NCBI GenBank assembly: GCA_023954795.1
Contig: JAGSHA010000007.1
Coordinates: 1 to 29,226 of the forward strand
Origin: Oceanospirillaceae bacterium
GTDB lineage: Bacteria > Pseudomonadota > Gammaproteobacteria > Pseudomonadales > Balneatricaceae
DNA length: 29,226 bases
Reading direction: 5' to 3'
In this document: piece by piece, positions 21,636-29,226 of the stretch
Position numbering within the stretch: position 1 is the stretch's first letter
Layout of the letters: the number at the start of each line of letters is the position of its first letter
Program-made: the position numbers and the translations under genes
The notes under the pieces: model-generated
What the model was told of the DNA's origin: nothing
The model's database searches: none
Seen by the model: only the letters and a program-made list of their open reading frames with translations

Positions 21636-23323
21636 TGAAGCTCCTGTGCATTTGAGTCGACAGCGACCTGTCGGATTTTCTCAACAATTGCCCGCAAGCC
21701 ATTTCCCCGAGATGGACTCAGGTGGCGTTGCAGATCCAGTTGATCAAAGTAGTTGTTAATATCGAAAGATTGAATATGTGTAGCACTTTGGTGGTTATAC
21801 GCCGCCAGTACTAATGCGATCAGACCACGAATGACGCGGGCATCTGAGTCGGCCTGAAAATGAAAGATGCCGTTGTTATCTTTCTTAAATGCCAGCCAAG
21901 TCTGGCTTTCACACCCCTGAATACGGTGTTCTTCAGTTTTAAGGTCATCGGCGAGTTTGGGTAACTGTTTGCCTAAAAGCATCAGCTCGCGGTATCGGCT
22001 GTTCCAGTCTTTGAGTGGCAGCAGTTTCTTCAACAGATCGTCGGCGTTGATTGTGGAACCGTAGGGCGAATCGTTGAAAGCCGGGTCAGACTGTTCATGG
22101 TTTCTAGGAACGGTGACCTGAATATCGTTTTCACGCGCGATCTGATCCAGTGCAGTAGCAAACAGCTCGACCTCTGCCAAGGTGTTATAGAACGCAAAGG
22201 AGGCCCGCGTAGTGCCATTGATACCCAGTGCCTGCATCAGTGGCATGGCGCAGTGGTGGCCCGTACGGACGGCAATACCCATTTGATCCAGTTGTAAGCC
22301 GATATCCTGCTGATGGTGTTTATCTAACTGGAAAGAGATCAGGCTGACACTGTGTTTCGGTTCGCCAATTCGGGCGAAGCCGGGCACGTTTTGGCAGCAC
22401 GCCAATGCATGCTGAAACAACTGTTGCTCATGCTGATCCAGAGCATGCCTATCCTGCTGGTTGAGCCAGTTTACGGCAGCACTTAAGCCGAGCACACCAC
22501 TGATATTGGGCGTGCCTGCCTCAAACTTAAACGGCAACTGGTTGTAGATGGTGCCCTCGAAGCTCACTTGGGCAATCATCTCGCCGCCGCCTTGCCATGG
22601 AGGCATGACTTCCAGCAGGGCTTCTTTGCCCCACAGTACGCCAATGCCGGTGGGGGCGAACATTTTGTGACCAGAGAATACATAGAAGTCACAGCCTATC
22701 GCCTGCACATCGATTTGGAAATGCGGCAGCGCCTGTGCACCATCAATCAGCACTGTGGCATCAACCGCTTTCGCTGCTGCCGTAATGTCGGCAACGGGGT
22801 TCACCGTACCGAGTGTATTGCTGGCGTGCCCAACGGCAACCAGCTTAGTCCGATGATTGAGCAGGTTCCGATAGGCGTCCATATCCAGATCGCCGGTTTC
22901 CAACAACGGGATCACACGAATAATCGCCCCCGTGCGTTCGGCAATCATCTGCCAGGGAACAATGTTCGCGTGGTGTTCCAGCGTGCTGAGAACGATCTCA
23001 TCACCGGTGCTGAGGTTGCTAAGCCCCCAGCTGTTGGCGACCAGATTGATCGCTTCGGTGGTGCCTCGGGTCCAGACCACTTCACGACTGTTAGCCGCGT
23101 TTAGATAACGGGCCATGGTCTCGCGTGCTTGCTCAAAGCGCAGCGTTGCTTCTGCACTCAGGTGGTGTGAGGCTCTATGCACATTGGCGTTAGTGGTACG
23201 GTAGTAGTCCGCCATCGCATCAATAACCTGACTCGGTTTCTGCGTGGTGGCGGCGTTATCCAGATAGATTAGTGGCTGGCCGCTGACCTGCTGGGCCAGC
23301 AGCGGGAACTGATCGCGCAGCAT
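21632..23323 (-). CDS. sufS: Fused cysteine desulfurase (SufS/CsdA) and SufE/CsdE sulfur acceptor
   Basis: A 563-residue fusion. Residues 1-405 are a complete group II cysteine desulfurase: PLP lysine K220 in FSGHKMFAPTG, catalytic Cys358 in RTGHHCAMPLM, and VWTRGTTEAINLVA near 85, which is more CsdA-like than SufS-like. After a linker (about 405-430), residues 430-563 are a SufE/CsdE domain: LLGKQLPKLADDLKTEEHRIQGCESQTWL, with the sulfur-accepting Cys471. Normally these are separate partner proteins; the fusion would channel persulfide within one chain. No sufBCD genes are nearby, so it may be the Csd-type system. It lies two bases after the DUF2069 gene and is co-translated with the MazG-like gene. 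Confidence 0.92.
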   Translation of the reverse strand: MLRDQFPLLAQQVSGQPLIYLDNAATTQKPSQVIDAMADYYRTTNANVHRASHHLSAEATLRFEQARETMARYLNAANSREVVWTRGTTEAINLVANSWGLSNLSTGDEIVLSTLEHHANIVPWQMIAERTGAIIRVIPLLETGDLDMDAYRNLLNHRTKLVAVGHASNTLGTVNPVADITAAAKAVDATVLIDGAQALPHFQIDVQAIGCDFYVFSGHKMFAPTGIGVLWGKEALLEVMPPWQGGGEMIAQVSFEGTIYNQLPFKFEAGTPNISGVLGLSAAVNWLNQQDRHALDQHEQQLFQHALACCQNVPGFARIGEPKHSVSLISFQLDKHHQQDIGLQLDQMGIAVRTGHHCAMPLMQALGINGTTRASFAFYNTLAEVELFATALDQIARENDIQVTVPRNHEQSDPAFNDSPYGSTINADDLLKKLLPLKDWNSRYRELMLLGKQLPKLADDLKTEEHRIQGCESQTWLAFKKDNNGIFHFQADSDARVIRGLIALVLAAYNHQSATHIQSFDINNYFDQLDLQRHLSPSRGNGLRAIVEKIRQVAVDSNAQELQ

Positions 23324-23324
23324 C

Positions 23325-23705
23325 TTACTCTTGGTTCAGTTGTTTGTTGTAGCGGCTCTGCCAGCGGGCATACATCATAGCGCTGGTGAACAGTGTCACA
23401 ATCAGCACACAGGAGATCATGCCCAGTGCAAAGGTTTCCGGAATCAATGCTGAGAGTACCGCTGGGATAAAGTAGAGCATCAGCACAAAGCACAACCATG
23501 CGTGACCACGCGGATTTCCGCTGATAACAGTAGGGGCAAAGGCCAGTAAAATAGCGCTTTTAAACAGCACGATCACCCAGGGATTGGCGTCTGGAACAGG
23601 TTGTATCACTAAGTGCCAAACGGCAAACAGGGCCAGTAACCCTACGTAACAGGAAACGGTAATCAGGCGGCTCAGGCGCGCCTTGAGACGGTAGTCTTCA
23701 GCCAT
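23325..23705 (-). CDS. DUF2069 inner-membrane protein
   Basis: A 126-residue protein with four hydrophobic segments (VSCYVGLLALFAVWHLVI, WVIVLFKSAILLAFAPTVI, AWLCFVLMLYFIPAVLSAL, MISCVLIVTLFTSAMMYA) and the DUF2069 hallmark of PTVISGNPRGHAWLCFVLM between helices two and three. The family is found in gammaproteobacteria directly after wrbA, as here, and has no known function. It lies between wrbA (five-base gap) and the desulfurase fusion (one-base gap). Confidence 0.85.
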   Translation of the reverse strand: MAEDYRLKARLSRLITVSCYVGLLALFAVWHLVIQPVPDANPWVIVLFKSAILLAFAPTVISGNPRGHAWLCFVLMLYFIPAVLSALIPETFALGMISCVLIVTLFTSAMMYARWQSRYNKQLNQE

Positions 23706-23710
23706 GGTGT

Positions 23711-24310
23711 TTATTTCTCTATCAGTTTCAGGGCCAGTTCGCCCAGACGTTTGCCCTGTGCGCGACAGAGGCTGAGTTCGGTTTCATCCGGTACATTGTT
23801 ATTTTCCCGGCCAGCAACGTGGGTGGCACCATAAGGCGTGCCGCCGCTTTGGGTCGAGAGTAACTCGCTTTCGCTGTAGGGCAGACCTGCAATCACCATG
23901 CCTTGGTGAAGCAGTGGCAGCATCATAGAGAGCAGGGTGCTTTCCTGCCCACCGTGCAAGCTGGAGCTGGACGTAAATACCGCTGCCGGTTTGTTGATCA
24001 GGCCACCGGAAAGCCAGATCGAACTGGTGCCGTCGATGAAGTATTTCATCGGTGCGGCCATATTGCCGAAACGTGTTGGGCTGCCCAATGCCAATCCCGC
24101 GCAGTTGACCAGATCCGCTTCGCTGCAATAGGGTGCGCCTTCATCGGGCACCGCTGGCGCTGTACTTTCGCATACGGTGGAGATGGCGGGCACCGTGCGT
24201 AAACGTGCTTCAATACCCGCTTGCTCAACGCCGCGGGCAATATGCTGTGCCAGAGTGCGAGTCGCACCCTGACGGCTATAGTACAGAACCAGTACGTAAG
24301 GTGTGGACAC
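23711..24310 (-). CDS. wrbA: NAD(P)H:quinone oxidoreductase, WrbA-type flavoprotein
   Basis: A 199-residue flavodoxin-like protein that reduces quinones by two electrons, protecting against oxidative stress. The FMN phosphate loop is YYSRQGATRTLAQHIARG near residue 10. GLALGSPTRFGNMAAPMKYFID (near 90) and PAAVFTSSSSLHGGQESTLLSM (near 108) are WrbA signatures. An insertion of about 15 residues (CESTAPAVPDEGAPYCSEAD) matches the longer WrbA form. It starts with GTG immediately after the arsC stop. Co-transcription with arsC and DUF2069 is the common gammaproteobacterial arrangement. Confidence 0.93.
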   Translation of the reverse strand: MSTPYVLVLYYSRQGATRTLAQHIARGVEQAGIEARLRTVPAISTVCESTAPAVPDEGAPYCSEADLVNCAGLALGSPTRFGNMAAPMKYFIDGTSSIWLSGGLINKPAAVFTSSSSLHGGQESTLLSMMLPLLHQGMVIAGLPYSESELLSTQSGGTPYGATHVAGRENNNVPDETELSLCRAQGKRLGELALKLIEK

Positions 24311-24661
24311 TTACACGATCTCCAGTACAGACTCCGGTGGGCGACCGATACGGGCAGCGTCGCCTTTGATCACGATTGGACGCTCGATCAGGCGTGGGAA
24401 TTCGATCATCTTCGCGATCACCTGATCTTCATTCAGGTTCGTGTCGTCCAGACCGGCTTCTTTGTACTCTGCTTCTTTCTTGCGCAGCAAATCGCGTGCG
24501 GAGATACCCAGCTTTGCCAGGACAGATTTCAGCTCTTCGGCACTCGGCGTTTCTTCCAGATATTTAACGATGGCCGGTTCGATACCTCGTTCTTCCAGCA
24601 GCGCCAGCGTCTGGCGAGATTTGGAACAGCGCGGGTTGTGGTAGATAATCACGTCACTCAT
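24311..24661 (-). CDS. arsC: ArsC-family (glutaredoxin-dependent) arsenate reductase-like protein
   Basis: A 116-residue protein of the glutaredoxin-coupled ArsC/YfgD family. The N-terminal catalytic cysteine is C12 in IIYHNPRCSKSRQTLALLEE, and ERPIVIKGDAARIGRPPESVLEIV closes the active site. It would reduce arsenate to arsenite. With no arsB or arsR present, and wrbA next to it, it is the chromosomal YfgD-like type, which may have a general redox role rather than dedicated arsenic resistance. Confidence 0.9.
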   Translation of the reverse strand: MSDVIIYHNPRCSKSRQTLALLEERGIEPAIVKYLEETPSAEELKSVLAKLGISARDLLRKKEAEYKEAGLDDTNLNEDQVIAKMIEFPRLIERPIVIKGDAARIGRPPESVLEIV

Positions 24662-24762
24662 TGTTTAATACCGATTTATAATGTTAATGCGATGTTGGGT
24701 CAGGGACTGTTAACCTGAGCCCGTATTGTATACGTCTGATCCCGTGCGACAAAGGATACGTC

Positions 24763-26028
24763 ATGCGCCAATTGTTTGATAAACCGTTTATCCGCTTTTT
24801 GGGATACCTGATTCGCCAGTTTATAGCCAATAAAGGGGTGCTGAATGCGTCAGCCCTGACCTATACCACGCTGTTTGCGGTGGTGCCGTTGATGACTGTG
24901 TCATACGCAGTATTAGCCGCTGTGCCGTCCTTTCAGGGGGTCGGAGATGAATTGCAGAGTTGGGTGTTCAGTAATTTCGTGCCTGCTACTGGCGCGGTGG
25001 TGCAAGATTATCTGAGCAATTTTGCCAGCCAGGCTCGCCAGCTGACCGCTGTGGGTGTTGCCGTACTCGCGGTCACTGCAATCATGATGATGAAAAACAT
25101 TGAGGCGGCGTTTAATCAGGTTTGGCGGGTCACTGAGCCGCGTAAAGGGTTATCCAGTTTTCTGCTGTACTGGGCGATCCTGAGTTTAGGACCGGTACTG
25201 ATTGGTTTAGGTTTAGGTGTTACATCGTATATCGCGTCGATCTCGGTGGTATCTGAAGCAACGGAGCTTGTGGGTAAAGCGCGTCTGCTTTCTATTCTGC
25301 CGATGGTGCTCTCTGCTGCGGCTTTCACCTTGCTGTATGCAGCGGTACCAAACTGTCGTGTGCCACTCAAAAACGCCTTCTATGGCGGTTTAGTCGTAGC
25401 GATCCTGTTTGAGACGGCTAAGCGCGGGTTTGCCCTGTTTGTGACACAGTTCCCGTCCTATGAGCTGATCTATGGGGCATTTGCGGCAGTGCCTTTGTTC
25501 CTGCTGTGGATTTTTATCTCCTGGATCATCATCCTCTTGGGAGCGGAGCTGACACGTTGTTTAACGGTGTATCGGCGTTTGGATGTGTCGAATGGAACCT
25601 CCGAGCTGCACATCATGGTAGCGGTGATCCATCGTCTTTGGCAGGCACAAGAGAAGGGCGAGTCGATACCGGATCGTATTTTGCTGAAAGAGATACCGGG
25701 GCTGGATCAGGGGCGTTGGGATCAGTACGTGCAGATCCTGCTGGAAGGTCAGGTGGTCAGTCGCAGTGATGGGGGGGATTTCCTGTTGAGTCGTGATGCG
25801 GGGCGTATCTCGCTGGATGAGCTCAACGGGTTATTGCCATGGCCTTTACCGGATTCTCCGCAGGCTGAATCCATTGCAGGCTGGGAGCGAGGATTAAACC
25901 AGCGCCTGAATCGTGTGAGCAGTGAGCGCAAAGAGGCATTGAATATTTCGCTGGAAGCGTTATTTTCAGAGTCAGATCACAATAAGCACGTGATCGAAGA
26001 TTCAGATACAAGCGTCGGACCAAGGTGA
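24763..26028 (+). CDS. YihY/BrkB-family inner-membrane protein
   Basis: A 421-residue protein. Residues 1-275 carry six predicted membrane helices with YihY family features: NASALTYTTLFAVVPLMTVSYAVL, VMMMKNIEAAFNQVWRV-type segment near 108-125, YAAVPNCRVPLKNAFYGGLVVAILFETAKRGFALFV, and FPSYELIYGAFAAVPLFLLWIFISWIIILLGAEL. A cytoplasmic C-terminal extension of about 145 residues follows, as in the long YihY forms. The family was once misassigned as RNase BN; its function is unknown. AAAGGA precedes the ATG at 24763. The acylphosphatase gene follows by 13 bases. Confidence 0.9.
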   Translation: MRQLFDKPFIRFLGYLIRQFIANKGVLNASALTYTTLFAVVPLMTVSYAVLAAVPSFQGVGDELQSWVFSNFVPATGAVVQDYLSNFASQARQLTAVGVAVLAVTAIMMMKNIEAAFNQVWRVTEPRKGLSSFLLYWAILSLGPVLIGLGLGVTSYIASISVVSEATELVGKARLLSILPMVLSAAAFTLLYAAVPNCRVPLKNAFYGGLVVAILFETAKRGFALFVTQFPSYELIYGAFAAVPLFLLWIFISWIIILLGAELTRCLTVYRRLDVSNGTSELHIMVAVIHRLWQAQEKGESIPDRILLKEIPGLDQGRWDQYVQILLEGQVVSRSDGGDFLLSRDAGRISLDELNGLLPWPLPDSPQAESIAGWERGLNQRLNRVSSERKEALNISLEALFSESDHNKHVIEDSDTSVGPR

Positions 26029-26041
26029 GGTAAGAACAGTA

Positions 26042-26317
26042 ATGGCGACTATCTGCGTACATGCATTAGTTACAGGACGGGTGCAGGGTGTCTGGTTTCG
26101 CCAGTCTACTCTGGAAGAAGCTGAACGTGCGGGGCTGGTAGGTTGGGTGCGCAACCTGTCCGATGGCAGTGTAGAAGTCCTGCTGCAAGGCGAAGATAAA
26201 GCCGTGCATCATGTAGAGGCGTGGCTGGGGCAGGGGCCTGAGCTTGCGACGGTAGCGGATGTTCAGTCTGAGACAGTCGATCTCTCAGAGGATCTCGTCG
26301 CGTTCAGTATTATCTGA
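26042..26317 (+). CDS. acyP: Acylphosphatase
   Basis: A 91-residue protein of standard acylphosphatase length; it hydrolyses acyl phosphates. The catalytic Arg is in VTGRVQGVWFRQSTLEEAERAG and the Asn in GWVRNLSDGSVEVLLQGE. The ATG at 26042 has GAGGTAAG upstream. It is in one transcript with the YihY gene, ending at the terminator at 26357-26388. Confidence 0.95.
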   Translation: MATICVHALVTGRVQGVWFRQSTLEEAERAGLVGWVRNLSDGSVEVLLQGEDKAVHHVEAWLGQGPELATVADVQSETVDLSEDLVAFSII

Positions 26318-26356
26318 TCGCAGGCGAGGTCAGTTTCAACTCTTCCAAACATTCAC

Positions 26357-26388
26357 AAAACGGTACCGTTATTCTCTGTACCGTTTTT
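26357..26388 (+). terminator. Terminator of the yihY-acyP unit, inside the 3' end of the transglycosylase gene
   Basis: AAAACGGTAC (26357-26366) and GTACCGTTTT (26378-26387) form a ten-pair stem followed on the plus strand by a T-run. The downstream arm lies within the last codons of the opposite-strand transglycosylase gene, so that gene's C-terminus and this terminator share sequence. Confidence 0.75.
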
Positions 26389-26935
26389 GGTTTTTATAGA
26401 CTCTTTCGGGATACCAGACCTTTCCATAAGAACCGTTATAGCGTGCCAGTGCTTCGGTCCAGTCCCCTTTCGCCACTTTCAGGTAGTGTTTGAGGATAGT
26501 GCAGCCATAACGCAGATTAGTCTTAATATTGGTGAGGTTGTCGTTAGGTCGGCCGATCTCTTTCTTCCAAAATGGCATCACCTGCATTAACCCTTGTGCG
26601 CCCGCCCGTGAAATTGCAAAACGGTTAAACAAACTTTCGGTGTGGATGAGTCCCAATACCAGATCGATCGGGAGTTCGTGTCGTTGCGCTTCCGCATGGG
26701 CGTTGCGTAATATTTCGACACGCTCCAGATCATCTTTCACGTAACGATCAATCCGGCCCGACATATCGACCAGCCAGACCTCAGCAATGTAGCGGTCTTT
26801 AAAGCTGTCTGCGGTCGCAAAACTCTGCTTCAGTGCATCGCGTAACTCAGGATCAAAGGTGTCGGGTGTATTGGCCCAAACGCTCGTCGAGAGCATCAGG
26901 CAGAAGCAATAGCAGGCGATCTTTAGTGTGTGCAT
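26369..26935 (-). CDS. Exported lytic transglycosylase (SLT domain, MltC-like)
   Basis: A 188-residue protein with a Sec signal peptide (residues 1-22, cleavage after SVWA) and no lipobox cysteine at the cleavage site. The SLT domain spans about 85-185: catalytic Glu in LVLGLIHTESLFNRFAISRAGAQGLMQVMPFW, then NLRYGCTILKHYL and ALARYNGSYGKVWYPERVYK. It cleaves peptidoglycan glycan strands to 1,6-anhydro-muramyl products. The short N-terminal part and ending in YP..V resemble MltC and the truncated SLT proteins of marine gammaproteobacteria. It is divergent from the diguanylate-cyclase-like gene. Confidence 0.9.
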   Translation of the reverse strand: MHTLKIACYCFCLMLSTSVWANTPDTFDPELRDALKQSFATADSFKDRYIAEVWLVDMSGRIDRYVKDDLERVEILRNAHAEAQRHELPIDLVLGLIHTESLFNRFAISRAGAQGLMQVMPFWKKEIGRPNDNLTNIKTNLRYGCTILKHYLKVAKGDWTEALARYNGSYGKVWYPERVYKNQKRYRE

Positions 26936-26999
26936 GAATAGGAGTATACCTCAGTGATCTAACGGATGAAGGATGAGACACCTCAAGTGAGCATATCTG

Positions 27000-27008
27000 T
27001 GCTATAAC
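27000..27008 (+). promoter_or_regulatory. Extended -10 promoter candidate for the PAS-GGDEF gene
   Basis: TGCTATAAC combines an extended TG-N with the -10 box TATAAC, 43 bases before the ATG at 27052. No clear -35 is seen. Confidence 0.4.
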
Positions 27009-27051
27009 TTTCTACCAATGTTTTGTTCGTTTAGATGACGGAGTGTTGCGG

Positions 27052-27948
27052 ATGTCTGAAGACAACAGTCTTGCAGTGACCCAGTTGGATGCGTTGATCT
27101 CTACGCTGGAAGAGACAGTGCTTTTCCTCAATGGAGAAGCCAAAGTGATTAGTTATTCGGTAGGTGCAAATCATTGGTTAAATCCGATGATATTGCTGGG
27201 ACATTCGGCCAATGAGGTGTTTCCAGAAACCGTTGTGACATCACTGAACACGGTATTGGATAAAGCTGCCACTGACGGTGTACAGCAGTTGGAGCAACTG
27301 GTGCGACCTGATAGCGCGCCACTGTTAAAAGAGGCGGGGCTGAAGGAAGCGCTCTGGTTGCGTTTGAGCATCGCCCCTTCGGGTGATGGCTGGGTGCTGG
27401 TTGTGCGAGATGTGAGTGAGCAGAAACGTCTGTCCCGGCGTTCTGGCGGCCAGTCACAGCGAGACATACTGACCGGCGCTTACAATCGACGTACCTTGAT
27501 GCCGGTGATTGAGCAGGCCGTCGCGCAGGCCCAGCGTTATGATTGGATCTGTTCGATATTGGTGATCGATATCGATGGTTTGGCGGCGATCAATAATAAA
27601 TACGGATGGGATGCGGGTGATCAGATTCTGCAGCAGATGGTCCGTACACTGGATGCTACTAAGCGCACGGCCGATTTTCTGGCGCGTATCTCCGATGATA
27701 AGTTAGCGCTGTTTTTGCCAGAGACGAACCGGGAGCAAGCCTTGTTGGCATCCGAGCGGGTGCTGAAGATTGCCCGCGACATGGTGATTGAGGTCGATAG
27801 TACTGCGGTGCCGTTTACTGTCAGTATTGGTGCCGCGACCCTGAGTGGTGTTGAAGATACGGCGGCACGAATGCTTGATCGGGCGGAAGATAATTTGGCT
27901 GTTGCTTCGCAAAGCGGCGGTAACCGTGCGGAAGGCGACGAGGCCTGA
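27052..27948 (+). CDS. PAS-GGDEF protein with degenerate diguanylate cyclase site
   Basis: A 298-residue soluble protein. The ATG at 27052 is chosen because GGAG (27040-27043) is eight bases upstream. Residues 10-125 look like a PAS-type sensor (TLEETVLFLNGEAKVISYSVGAN, LRLSIAPSGDGWVLVVRDVSEQKRL). Residues 137-285 are a GGDEF domain with a normal DILTGAYNRR start and VSIGAAT end. The catalytic loop, however, is ARISDDKLALFLP: SDDKL (214-218) replaces GGDEF, and YGWDAGD replaces the usual GHxxGD. Cyclase activity is therefore unlikely. It may be a receptor or allosteric domain. It converges on the GGDEF-EAL gene across a shared terminator. Confidence 0.85.
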   Translation: MSEDNSLAVTQLDALISTLEETVLFLNGEAKVISYSVGANHWLNPMILLGHSANEVFPETVVTSLNTVLDKAATDGVQQLEQLVRPDSAPLLKEAGLKEALWLRLSIAPSGDGWVLVVRDVSEQKRLSRRSGGQSQRDILTGAYNRRTLMPVIEQAVAQAQRYDWICSILVIDIDGLAAINNKYGWDAGDQILQQMVRTLDATKRTADFLARISDDKLALFLPETNREQALLASERVLKIARDMVIEVDSTAVPFTVSIGAATLSGVEDTAARMLDRAEDNLAVASQSGGNRAEGDEA

Positions 27949-27966
27949 CGGTTGTTATAAACCGCT

Positions 27967-28007
27967 AAAAAGCCAGCCCCGCTATATTATGCCAGGCTGG
28001 CTTTTTT
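27967..28007. terminator. Bidirectional terminator between the two c-di-GMP genes
   Basis: AAAAAGCCAGCC (27967-27978) and GGCTGGCTTTTTT (27995-28007) form a strong stem flanked by A- and T-runs. It terminates both convergent genes; its T-run overlaps the last codon of the phosphodiesterase by two bases. Confidence 0.92.
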
Positions 28008-29226
28008 ATGCCTGCTCCGCAGGAACCGAAAGCAGGAGCTGCTTGTTCTGGATGTTGCTTTCAATGTCTATGGCGGGCATTGGGCGAGCGAATAAAAAGC
28101 CTTGATAGAAGTCACAGTGTCTTTCTAGTAGATGTTGGTGTTGGAATTCGGTTTCTACCCCTTCGGCAACGATATTGAGTGTCAGGCTTTTGGCAAGCCT
28201 GATGATCGTGTCCAAAATCAGTGCATGTTCTTCATTTTCGATGTTTTTTACGAATGATCGATCAACTTTTAGGGTGTCGAGCGGAAACTCACTGAGGTAG
28301 GCGAGGGATGAATAGCCGGTGCCGAAGTCATCTAGCGCCAGACTCAGGCCCATTGCCTTCAGTTCTCGTAACAGTGACCTTCCGTGTTCCAGTTGTTCCA
28401 TCAGCGTAGTTTCAGTGATCTCCAGTTCGATATATCTAGCGTTGATATTGTAGGTCTGAATCGCCTCTTGAATATCTGTTAAGAGGCTTTGTTGCTTCAG
28501 CTGCTGGCTGGATATGTTGACTGCAATTTTTATGTTTCCGAGTCCGCTATCACGCCACAATGCATGTTGCCGACATGCTTCTTTAATCACCCAATGCCCG
28601 ATCATGTAGATCAGATCGGATTGTTCTGCGATAGGAATAAAAATTCCGGGCGAAATGGGGCCTTTTTCCGCACAGGTCCAGCGTAATAGGGCTTCTACTT
28701 TTTCTAATTGAAGTTGGGTATTCAGGATCGGTTGGTAATGCAGGGTAAGTTGGTTTTTTCCGATTGCGGAGCGCAACAGTGTTTCCAGCCGCATGTTCTC
28801 TTTTAAACTGTCCGAATACTCCGGTTGGTAGATGTCAAACTGGTTGTTGCCCAGCGTGCGTGCGGAGGAAACTGCCGCAGATGTTGCGTTGATCAGAGTC
28901 GTCAAATTTTGACCGTGGTCGGGGTAATAGGCAATTCCTATGTTCACCGGTGCCAGTAAGTCGAATCCATCACAATGGATTGGAGTGCGACCGATGCACA
29001 AAATTTTCTGCGCCAAGCTGGAGATATAGGCGGGATCATGATGTTTGGTTACCACCAGAAATTCATCTTTGCCTATCTGAGCAAGATAGTTTTCCTCGTT
29101 CAGGATGCGACGAATACGTTCGATGTATTCGTTCATAAATCGGCTTGCTGTTTCATCGCCAAAGGTTTCACGCATCAGTTGGAAGCGGCATATATCGATC
29201 TGAATCACGTCTGCGGATACGGTTAA
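28006..29226 (-). CDS. GGDEF-EAL protein, c-di-GMP phosphodiesterase (partial, N-terminus beyond window)
   Basis: The frame is open to the window edge, so the GTG at 29208 is not the true start and any sensor domain is missing. About 406 residues remain. The first 150 are most of a GGDEF domain with an altered site (AQIGKDEFLVV: GKDEF for GGDEF) and an altered QIDICRFQLM where LDLDxFK is usual, so cyclase activity is doubtful. The EAL domain (about 155-400) has all the catalytic elements: VEALLRW, NISSQQL, ELEITET, DDFGTGYSSL, KVDRSFV, VAEGVET and QGFLFARPMP. It should hydrolyse c-di-GMP to pGpG. The N-terminal GGDEF may be a GTP-sensing regulatory unit. Confidence 0.92.
   Translation of the reverse strand, partial: LTVSADVIQIDICRFQLMRETFGDETASRFMNEYIERIRRILNEENYLAQIGKDEFLVVTKHHDPAYISSLAQKILCIGRTPIHCDGFDLLAPVNIGIAYYPDHGQNLTTLINATSAAVSSARTLGNNQFDIYQPEYSDSLKENMRLETLLRSAIGKNQLTLHYQPILNTQLQLEKVEALLRWTCAEKGPISPGIFIPIAEQSDLIYMIGHWVIKEACRQHALWRDSGLGNIKIAVNISSQQLKQQSLLTDIQEAIQTYNINARYIELEITETTLMEQLEHGRSLLRELKAMGLSLALDDFGTGYSSLAYLSEFPLDTLKVDRSFVKNIENEEHALILDTIIRLAKSLTLNIVAEGVETEFQHQHLLERHCDFYQGFLFARPMPAIDIESNIQNKQLLLSVPAEQA

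Noticed and set aside
22568..23104. A long plus-strand open frame antisense to the desulfurase
   Set aside because: It lies wholly opposite a well-supported catalytic domain and has no protein family features.
24763..26028. YihY-family protein as ribonuclease BN
   Set aside because: That historical annotation was an error; RNase BN is a different, soluble metallo-hydrolase, and this protein is a membrane protein with no nuclease motif.

Overview
The window is a chromosomal, gene-dense stretch from a gammaproteobacterium. GlrK-QseG-GlrR, YbaK, LexA-boxed dinB, DUF2069-WrbA-ArsC, LpxR and YihY homologues, together with moderate GC and the overall gene mix, suggest a marine Oceanospirillales-like lineage. 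That placement is an inference from gene content; no rRNA or marker gene is present. I see no insertion sequence, phage gene, tRNA, CRISPR array or other sign of recent transfer.

Layout. (1) 1-3142 (+): the end of an FNR-type regulator, a DGC-domain metal-binding protein and moaB-moeA-mobA form a tightly packed molybdenum-cofactor operon. (2) 3422-4543 (+): a secreted SYLF/Ysc84 lipid-binding protein plus a CigR/RcnB-like secreted protein; then ybaK (4640-5119). (3) 5230-8467 (-): glrK-qseG-glrR, a two-component system with a sigma-54-dependent response regulator, preceded by a small exported EF-hand gene (8648-8944). (4) 9290-13563: an FAH-family hydrolase, a TetR regulator, an unknown lipoprotein, a membrane J-domain protein and a vWA protein. 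(5) 13656-19165: an OlsF-like bifunctional acyltransferase, an IsdG-like monooxygenase, SOS-controlled dinB, a deaminase and a SulP transporter. (6) 19236-24661 (-): LpxR-like and DsbB-like proteins, a MazG-like pyrophosphohydrolase, a fused cysteine desulfurase-SufE, a DUF2069 protein, WrbA and ArsC. (7) 24763-29226: YihY, acylphosphatase, a lytic transglycosylase, a PAS-GGDEF protein with a degenerate active site, and the larger part of a GGDEF-EAL phosphodiesterase.

The most interesting region is 8541-9140. The EF-hand gene lies immediately upstream of glrKGR, the place occupied by the sRNA gene glmY in enterobacteria. It has a sigma-54 promoter-like sequence with correct GG-N10 spacing (8995-9010), an IHF-like site (9031-9043) and an exact TGTC-N10-GACA palindrome (9116-9133), the form reported for enterobacterial GlrR sites. 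Its 3' end carries two perfect stem-loops with C-rich, anti-Shine-Dalgarno-like loops, the last followed by CCCCTTTT. Together these suggest a locally encoded GlrR target that produces a small exported calcium-binding protein and possibly a 3'-derived regulatory RNA.
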